Under the pieces are notes generated by a model, which was not told the DNA's origin, searched no databases, and saw nothing but the letters and a program-made list of their open reading frames with translations. Below are positions 56,651-64,000 of a stretch of 64,000 nucleotides of DNA, one piece after another (positions within the stretch are counted from its first letter, which is position 1; every line of letters starts with the position of its first letter). The position numbers and the translations under genes are program-made. The stretch is from Codonopsis lanceolata (Eukaryota > Streptophyta > Magnoliopsida > Asterales > Campanulaceae): NCBI GenBank assembly GCA_013146195.2, contig CM028379.1:113516168-113580167 (forward strand), written 5' to 3'.

Positions 56651-57759
56651 GAACAACTCCAACATTTGCTTCATCACTTCAATTTGAAGTGTAAAACTAT
56701 TATTTCCTCCTCCAACAACAAATTCAAATGGGTTACTTTATTTTGAAGATGGAATGATGAAACTTCAAATTCAGCGCTCCACTATTCCCATCTTCATCTT
56801 CACTCTCCTCTTTTTTTCTCTTCTTTTTTTGTTTAAATAATTATTTTGTATTTTAGTTTTAATTATTATTGTTAGTTTTGTTGTTTAGTTTAAATACTAC
56901 TTTGATATTTTGGTTTAAATAATACAAAAAATCAGTTCAATTTATTATTTTTATTATTAGTTATAATTAGTTATATATAATATTAAAATTATTTATAATA
57001 AAGTTTATAAATATTAGAGAGTAAAGCTTCGTTTGTTTCATGGAAAATGATTTTCGGAAGATATTTTCCTTATTTTCCGACGTTTGGTAACCTTATAAAA
57101 TGAAGTCAACGAAAAAGATTTTCCGAGTCAACGGAAAATAAAGCATTCTTTTCCAGAAAATGACTTACAGATTTATTTTTGGTGAGTCATTTTTCGAATC
57201 CCGGAGCACCCCTCTGCGCCCTTCAACAATTAGACATATTTACATATACACACAATATTTTACTCAACAAATAAATTGTTTAAAAATATAATATACACAT
57301 TATTTATAAATTATAATTCTTATAAATACTCACTACGTCCTAAAATAAGTGTCCACTATATTATTTAAGGACGTCTCAAATATTATCTATTTTATTTTTT
57401 AAAACACTTTTTCATAACAATTATCAAATTTTTTATTTCTATTTGTGATATTGAAAAACAATGAACCTTATTGATTTGACACCATTAATGATAAATTGAG
57501 GGTTATTAAAATAAAATTACTTAAAGTTGAACACTATTTATATTGTTTTTCGTAACATTTTTAGTGCGTTTGCCAAATACCCGAAAATGTTTTTCTGGCA
57601 TATTTTCAAAAAAAATATCAAACACCTGAAAATAAAATATTTCTTTTACAGTAAACTTTGAAGTAGAATTGTTGGAGATGGTAGAAGAAATTTGGTGCAG
57701 AAATTGCGTCAGTTTAAAGATTTTAGTGCAAATTTTGCACCAAACTGTTGGAGATGGTC
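56651..57759. mobile_element. PIF/Harbinger-type non-autonomous element, TSD TTA
   Basis: Left end GAACAACTCCAACATTTG and right end (inverted) GACCATCTCCAACAGTTTG match at most positions; TTA flanks both sides (56648-56650 and 57760-57762). The interior is AT-rich and includes gaaaatgattttcgg/ttttccgagtcaacgg words typical of another MITE family (57040-57190). No transposase. Confidence 0.6.
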
Positions 57760-57804
57760 TTAGTTGGAATGAGTTGTAGTAATTAGTGCATTGAGTGTAT
57801 AGAT

Positions 57805-57925
57805 AGTTGAAATTTAGTGTTTGCTCTACTGGTTAGAGCATTCACTCCACCTGATGTTGGTCCCAGGTCGAATCTCGTTGGGGTCTTTGGGGATTTGGTT
57901 AGATTTAGGGAATAAAAAAATGTAT
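57805..57925 (+). mobile_element. Possible SINE fragment
   Basis: ctctactggttagagcattc (A-box-like) and ggtcccaggtcgaatctcgt (B-box-like), ~35 bp apart, followed by ttagatttagggaataaaaa. Resembles the tRNA-derived head of a plant SINE; not foldable as a tRNA. Confidence 0.45.
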
Positions 57926-58387
57926 AGATAGTTGAGAAATTATATATAGTACACGAATGGTCCATGTACTTTGAAAATTACTATTTTACTCCTCGGCTCG
58001 ACATTTAACTAGAAAAACAATGATCAAATTGGAAGAGATTGGATGGAAGCATTAACTATGTTTAATGTGCTTAGTACAATTACCTATTTTTCAAAAATAA
58101 AAGGGCGAATTACCCAAATTATCCCTTTACTTTACCATTTTTTTCATCTTCGTCCTTGTAAAAAAATCAAACCTCATTGTTCCTTGTAAAAAATGTTTTG
58201 ACATAAATGATCATTTCGTCCACTTTCGTTATTTTTTCTCCGTTAGGTCAATGCACGTGTGTTTCTCGTGACATGACTAAGGGTAAGTTTATCAAAAAAA
58301 ATGTACAGGGACAAAATACCAACTAATTGGTTCTTAACATGTTAAATGACTTTGATTGGCTGAATAAAGTTGGAATGATTAAATAAT
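57926..58387. other. Old repeat sequence, no gene seen
   Basis: Blocks such as aattacccaaattatccctt and catttcgtccactttcgtta look like decayed transposon sequence. Confidence 0.35.
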
Positions 58388-59676
58388 GGGCAAATCGTAC
58401 CCTTGGTCCCTTGAGTATAGGCCTATCATTGTTTAAGTCCCTTAACATTTAAATTTTTTTTTGGTCTTTTGAGTATTAAATTTTTTCAGCGACAATCCTT
58501 TGATGGATATCGTTAGCAAAATACCATTAAGTTGCCCATGTGCATTTTGTAAGGACTAAAATGATTTTTTTTCAAACCTAACTTATATCAAAATTTACAA
58601 TTGAATCCATAGAGTTTAAAAAACGACCCCAAGACCTTCTTCCCAATTTTTTTGGTAAACCCGGTCTACTCTCAAATCCAAGCCACCCCAACCCCAACCC
58701 TCTCCTCACCCCGATCCAACTTCGATTTCATAAAGACCATATACATTATCTACTCATCCAAATAAATAAATGGGTGAAGCACTTAAAAATGTGAGCGAGT
58801 GTAATAAATGCAATCAACACAAAATGTAATAGAGTAGGAAAAATCAAAGAAGAGCTTTACTTTCCAGAATGGAGAATATCATCTTAACAAAGCCAACCAA
58901 CAGCACCGTATCCTCCAAAATATGGTCCTCACAGTCTACCCAAACTTCTTTTGTTCTCTCCTTTTCGTCTTCCTCATCAGTCGCTTCATCAAACTCCTCC
59001 TCGTCGCCCTCCACCGCAAGTGAAAGAACCGGTTTTCTCAACAAATCAGCATGGTAATCATCATGACCATCACCACTACTAATACAGGGGCAACTTCAAA
59101 TTCTACTGCCATCCGGCTTCGTTTTCAAGAGACAAAGTTGGCGTTGATGTAACAGAAGGTGGCAAGGAGGAAAAAGTAAGGTTGATGAAGAAGATGAACA
59201 TAGAGAGATAGGGTTTATGTGGTGGTGAATGCACGTTGTTTGGCCTAAATTTGAGCCCATTTTTTGGGTGAATTCACGCTGCCTTATCTTGCGAATTCTA
59301 TACTATTGTTCCATTTATTTGTGCTTCATTAACTTTGTTGTTTTTCAATTGGATTGATTGTTTGTTGAAGAGCAGGGTGCGTGTGCATAGAGATGGATCT
59401 GGTTAAGGAGAGGGCTGGGGTTAGGGCGGCTTGGATTTGAGAGTAGATTGGGTTTACCAAAAACATGGGGATGAAAGCCATAGGGTCATTTTTTAAACTG
59501 TAGGGATTCAATTGTAAATTTTGATATAAGTTAGGTTTGAAAAAAATTATTTTAGTCTTTACAAAATGCACATGGACAACTTAATGATATCTATCAAAAG
59601 GATTGTTGCTAAAAAAATTTAATACTCAAAGGACCCACATTTGAAAAAAATTGTTAAATGACTAAAGTTGTAATAA
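58388..59676. mobile_element. Long-TIR element (Mutator-like), right end interrupted
   Basis: Left arm ~58395-58720 and right arm ~59390-59671 are inverted repeats of ~300 bp (left: caaaataccattaagttgcc, tgcacattttgtaaggact in inverted form on the right; both: aaacctaacttatatcaaaa, ctctcaaatccaagcc). The 670-bp interior includes an acidic open frame on the minus strand (59044-58844; EGDEEEFDEATDEEDEKE) that does not look like transposase and could be captured host sequence. The right arm stops where the chromovirus LTR begins. Confidence 0.65.
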
Positions 59677-62632
59677 TGTGACAACCCGACCCGGATCCCA
59701 AGACTAGATCCCAAGGTTGTGCCACCAGAAACAAGCAATACAACAAATAATGAGTAAGGCTATAATAGCGATATGCCAACAACTTCAACAAATGCAGAAG
59801 CGAAACATAAATAAAATGGCGTCAAAGCTAACAAGCTCAAACTAAATATAACCAAAGAGATAATAAATCGCTCGGTCCAAAAATTTGAAGCACGTGACGC
59901 AACATTGGGCACGTACAACAAAACCACATGTCATGCAATATATAGCAATTAATAAACCAAGTCATCGACGACCTTAGAGCCGGAACCCAACATTAAACTA
60001 AGTCTACAACTCTAGTCTAACATACTCAATGGCTAAAAGCATGCCGAAGAACAAACATAATAAACCAACCATCATAAGGTTAACATAACGAAATATGATC
60101 ATCATAATTATACAATGCACGACTAGCACAAGTTGGCTCTCAAAAGATTTAAGTACTAACAACATAAGTATATTTATCAACACACAAAGATTTGCTTCCC
60201 ATTGTAAAGTTTACATAACTTTACTTTCCCAAATGTCCTTGCCAAAAGAAAAGGGTACTAAACTACTAGGTAGCAACCTTGCAAAAGCTTCACCAACGAT
60301 GCTCGAGAATCACTTTGATCCGCTAGTGCGACTCGGATCTAGGGAAAAATAATCTAACAAAAACGAAGTAAATCATAAAGACTTAGTAAGTTATTAAACA
60401 TAACATCCTGTCATGGCATCATGCTCAACAATAATAAATCATGTTATTGGCATAATATAACATTTCCTAAAATCATGTCAAGGCATTCATGCTTAACAAT
60501 CTTAAATATCATGTTATCAATAAAGTATAACAATTCATTAAATCATCTCAACCATCATATCATATCATATTCACGTAGCACATTATTCACATATAAGTAC
60601 TCGTGAGATAAATCACATAAAAGGGATTAGATACCATTACCATTTTTTCCGCCGTGTCACTCCTGCAAAAACACGTGCAAACCATATTTGTCCTCGATAC
60701 CCAATTCGTGGTATCGACGTCCCCGAGACATTCCCCGCTCGAGTTCCATAGTTATCAAATTCATGTTTTCATTTTACAACTAAAATCAACCACTTCCCCA
60801 CCGTGGCCATCGATGGAGGGGTGTGTGCAACCCGACACGGCGATCCATCGAAATCACGAATCCCACAATTCGTGAAGACAATACGTTGTCCCGCCACAGA
60901 CTCAACAAACATACTCCAGTTGGACTCAAACTCAAGCACACAAGTAATATATACTCATATGCTCAAACAAGTAGGACACATACTCTACAATAGACTAGTC
61001 ATGCATTTAAATCATAACTAGCATATAAACACATTAGAGATAATATTAAGACTCTAATAATCAAGTGTCCATCATACACATCTAAAATGCTCGGAGGCTT
61101 AACCTCCATCAAATCTACCCTAAATTCCGTAGGACTTAAGCATATAGTTCCTTAAAGTCATACTAACCCAAAGGTTGACTCCGTTGAGTCATTTCTATAC
61201 TTTAAAAAATTAGGGCATGGAAGCCATTGACCACAATACCCTCCTATGTTCATAACTAACATCAATGTCAATGTTCTCAAGGTCATTAACCCAACATAAT
61301 CCCAACAAAACCCCCCAATTAGGAACCATAGGGAAAAAATCACATTTCTCAAGCATATATACATTTTGGCAGTTTTATCAACATGCTTCCAATACTTGAA
61401 CATGCAACATGAGATGGATTAACATACTACGCTACACATGAATATTATCCTAATCATGGTCTCTAGCAAGTTCATCCAACCAAAATCAACATTTAGGCAT
61501 ATAGAAATCATGGCATGTCTAAAAAGCCCTAAATTGCACTCATTGACCTCAAATAGCACAAAGATTTTTTTCCCTAGGGTCAATGAGGCAAAAATCAAAT
61601 AGAAAGAGAAGTAGTAACTTACATGCAATCACCACTTCAAGCAACCAAAACGAAAATCCAATCGGTGGAAAGTGTTCTCTTCAACCTCTTCTTCACTTCT
61701 ATGTCTTGGTTTGGGCAATGGACCTCTCAATCAATGGAATCCATGGAAGGACTCTCAAGAAACCCTATCGAACTCTCTCAAGCTCCCAAGAAAGACTCAC
61801 CACGTTTTTTTGAAAAGGATGACAGCAAATGAAGGCTTAGTGGGTGTATTTGGGGTTCCCAAAGGCTAGAAAGTAAGTGGGACATGTGTCCAAATGTTGT
61901 GGAGGTATCCCTAAATTAAAGCTAACTAATCCACCTTAAAACTTAATTAGATGGTTAACATATAGTAAGTGATAGTTAGGATGATTTAGGAATGGTTTAG
62001 GATAGGTTTGGGTAGGATTAGGATAGCCAAAATTCGTCACAAAAGCAAAAAAACCCGTAAAAGGTACAGCACCATGCGGCCGCAGGCTTATAGGGCATGC
62101 GAGCGCATGCCTTCCAGCCTTCTCGTCTCAACTTTCTGCTTACCTTGCGGGGGCAAGGTCCCAACCCCTTGTGGTCGCAAGCCCTCCAGTGCTCAAAAGG
62201 TCTAGAATTCAACCTAAAATGACCCCAAACTCATAACCAAAATGCCCAAGGCTCAAACCTCACTCAAAGATGGTCTAGAACTCAAACAGAACACTCATGA
62301 ATAACACTCGAACAAGCCAAACGAAGAAGAACATCATCTAGAAGTAACCAACAATCGAATTGTCGATGCAACAAGCATTCAATCAACATCTAAACCATGT
62401 TAAGGATGTTATGAATGGTATTTAACACTTATACATGGACATCCAATATATATAAACAAACAAAGTCTCAAGGCATATCATGTAGGAAAGATGCATACAA
62501 GCATAGAAATCGATGTCAACGAACAAGCTATTGAATCCAAGCATACGTATGAGCTAAGTAAACATACATATGATGAATATAAATGTATGAACCCAAGCAT
62601 AAATCAAGCAAGTAATGATCTAGGGTATTACA
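59677..62632 (-). repeat. 3' LTR of the chromovirus, ~2.96 kb
   Basis: On the minus strand starts TGTAATACCCTAGATC after the polypurine tract and ends ..GGGTCGGGTTGTCACA. No gene inside; open frames near 60.1-62.2 kb have no recognisable product. Confidence 0.85.
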
Positions 62633-64000
62633 TTCTCCCCTCCTTTAAGAAATTTAGCCTTTAAATTCATATTGTGATCATCAAATAAGTGAGGGTACTT
62701 CTCACGCATCTCTAACTCGGTCTCCCAAGTTGCGTCTTCTATCTCATGATTTCTCCAAAGAACTTTAACTAACATAATTCTCTTGCTCCTCAAAACTTGC
62801 TCCTTGGTGTCGAGTATCTTCACCAGTTGCTCAGCAAACGACAAGTTAGGCTGAAATGTAATTTCATCATACGAAAGAACATGTGAATCATCCTTAAGAT
62901 ATTTCCGAAGCATAGATACATGAAATACATGATGAATATCCGACAATGACGGCGGTAAAGCCACTCTATAAGCCAAACTCCCAACTCGTTCAAGAATCTA
63001 AAAAGGTCCAATGAACCTCGGTGATAACTTCCCTTTCTTTCCAAATCTCTTAGTACCCCTTCTCGGCAATACCTTAAGAAACACGTAATCTCCAACTTGA
63101 AATTCCAAATCCCTTCTTCGATTATCCGCATAACTCTTCTGTCGACTTTGAGCCGTAAGTAATCTATCACGTATCAATTTCACACTCTCTTTCGACTGTT
63201 GAACAATCTCCGAACCCCATAGCTTTGCTTCTCCAACTCCATCCCAACATATAGGAGATCTACACTTTCGTCTATAAAGCACCTCATACGGTGCCATCTC
63301 GATACTCGATTTGTAACTTTTGTTGTACACAAACTCTGCTAATGGAAGGTGTGTATCTCAATTCCCTTTAAAATCTACCGTACAAGCCCGTAACATATCA
63401 TCAAGTATTTGTATCGTTTTCTCGGACTGTCCGTTTGTCTGAAGGTGAAAAGTTGTACTAAAATTCAATTTAGTTCCCATGGCTTCTTGCAACGCTTGCC
63501 AAAATCTCAATGTAAACCTCGGATCCTTATCTGAAACAATACTAACTGGAACCCCACCCTCATGAAATCTCACAATCTCTTGCACATACAACGCCGCTAA
63601 CTAACTCAAGGAATAAGTCATCGCTATTGGTATAAAGTGAGCTGATTTCGTTAGCCGATCAACAACAACCCAAACGGCATCAAATCCCCTACGAGTACGT
63701 GGGAACCCTGAAACAAAATCCATCGTAATGTGCTCCCACTTCCAATCCGAATATCCAGCGGTTGCAATAATCATGCGGGTCTTTGGTGTTCCACCTTCAC
63801 CTGTTGACAAGTTAAATACCTCAATACATAATCCATTATTTGTCACTTCATGCCATTCCACTAGAATTGTTTCTTCAAATCCCTATACATCTTCGTACTT
63901 CCTGGATGGATAGTATACCTTTCCTTGTGAGCTTCATCCAACACAAGTCGCTTCACGCCCTCAGCTGAAGGGACATAAACCCTACCTTTGAAAGTCAAAA
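62620..64000 (-). pseudogene. Chromovirus pol: integrase and chromodomain, with stops
   Basis: Integrase zinc-region start DEAHKERYTIHPGSTKMYRD (63945-63880), core ITMDFVSGFPRTRRGFDAVW, VVVDRLTKSAHFIP (63745-63620), IVSDKDPRFTLRFWQAL, then ENGQSE-type LQTNGQSEKTIQILDDMLRA (63550-63375), MAPYEVLYRRKCRSPICW, VGDYVFLKVLP and LSPRFIGPF. Chromodomain: AEQLVKILDTKEQVLRSKRI, KVLWRNHEIEDATWETELEM (62840-62690). Stops at positions of conserved residues: after KKQF, after TYSLS (63600), after DFKGN (63358) and after IGPF (62998). Several are expected Trp codons changed to TGA or TAG. The stop after GENVIP lies 10 bp inside the LTR. Confidence 0.9.
62633..62647 (-). promoter_or_regulatory. Polypurine tract of the chromovirus
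   Basis: Minus strand taaaggaggggagaa directly before TGTAATACCC. Confidence 0.8.

Larger units (their letters stand above)
59677..64000 (-). mobile_element. Tekay/Del-like chromovirus (Ty3), 3' half
   Basis: Minus-strand element: integrase and chromodomain (64000-62646), polypurine tract and a ~2.96-kb 3' LTR (62632-59677). Long LTRs and a C-terminal chromodomain are typical of the Tekay/Del group. The 5' half is outside the window. Confidence 0.9.

Noticed and set aside
57805..57905. tRNA gene
   Set aside because: Same reason: box-like words without a foldable tRNA.
61583..62212. Several 60-80-codon ORFs
   Set aside because: They lie within the chromovirus LTR and overlap on both strands; no domain is visible.

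Overview
The window is nuclear DNA from a flowering plant, most likely a eudicot with a repeat-rich genome. The evidence is introns with GT..AG borders, plant-specific domains (plant mobile domain, DUF7745-like, FAR1/MULE transposase), Copia and Ty3 retrotransposons of plant lineages, many TIR elements with target-site duplications (TSDs), and a 100-N assembly gap. The species cannot be named. Only one gene looks like an intact host gene: a 12-exon PQ-loop (vacuolar cationic amino-acid transporter-like) gene at 12288-16056.

Layout. 1-8.0 kb: two minus-strand genes (DUF7745-like and plant mobile domain, PMD), a ~65-bp tandem repeat, a polypurine tract and a Tat-type LTR, followed by two ~187-bp tandem repeats. 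8.1-12.2 kb: a long imperfect hairpin, a Copia gag scrap, a 165-bp hAT MITE and AT-rich spacer. 12.3-16.1 kb: the PQ-loop gene. 17.5-27.3 kb: a minus-strand Sirevirus-like Copia element (3' LTR, env-like ORF, pol, part of gag) that has lost its 5' end; a GTCAGCTGGCTGAC-like word recurs in its LTR, spacers and coding parts. 27.7-29.6 kb: a Stowaway-type MITE and a 1.1-kb hAT element with a perfect 8-bp TSD. 30.86-36.57 kb: a Copia element with both LTRs and TSD AATCT. 37.4-42.5 kb: a (TA)n tract, tandem Helitron-like ends and a 1.2-kb Mutator-type element with a 9-bp TSD enclosing a minisatellite. 42.5-45.9 kb: a Ty3 LTR piece, a PMD remnant and a MULE-OTU transposase cut by the gap at 45883-45982.

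After the gap the sequence restarts inside the Copia pol gene. It repeats 32.85-37.38 kb and 42.47-45.88 kb almost base for base (as 45.98-50.56 and 50.56-54.01 kb) but lacks the 5.1 kb between them, then runs on to complete the MULE-OTU gene (to 55.5 kb). This looks like two overlapping allelic contigs joined end to end rather than a real tandem duplication. 55.5-59.7 kb holds a Harbinger-type element and a long-TIR element; 59.68-64 kb is a minus-strand Tekay/Del-like chromovirus (3' LTR, chromodomain, integrase) that runs off the right edge.

Most coding remnants are decayed by in-frame stops, many of which fit C-to-T change at methylated cytosine (CGA to TGA, TGG to TGA/TAG). Calls rest on reading translations and motifs by eye; no database search was possible.
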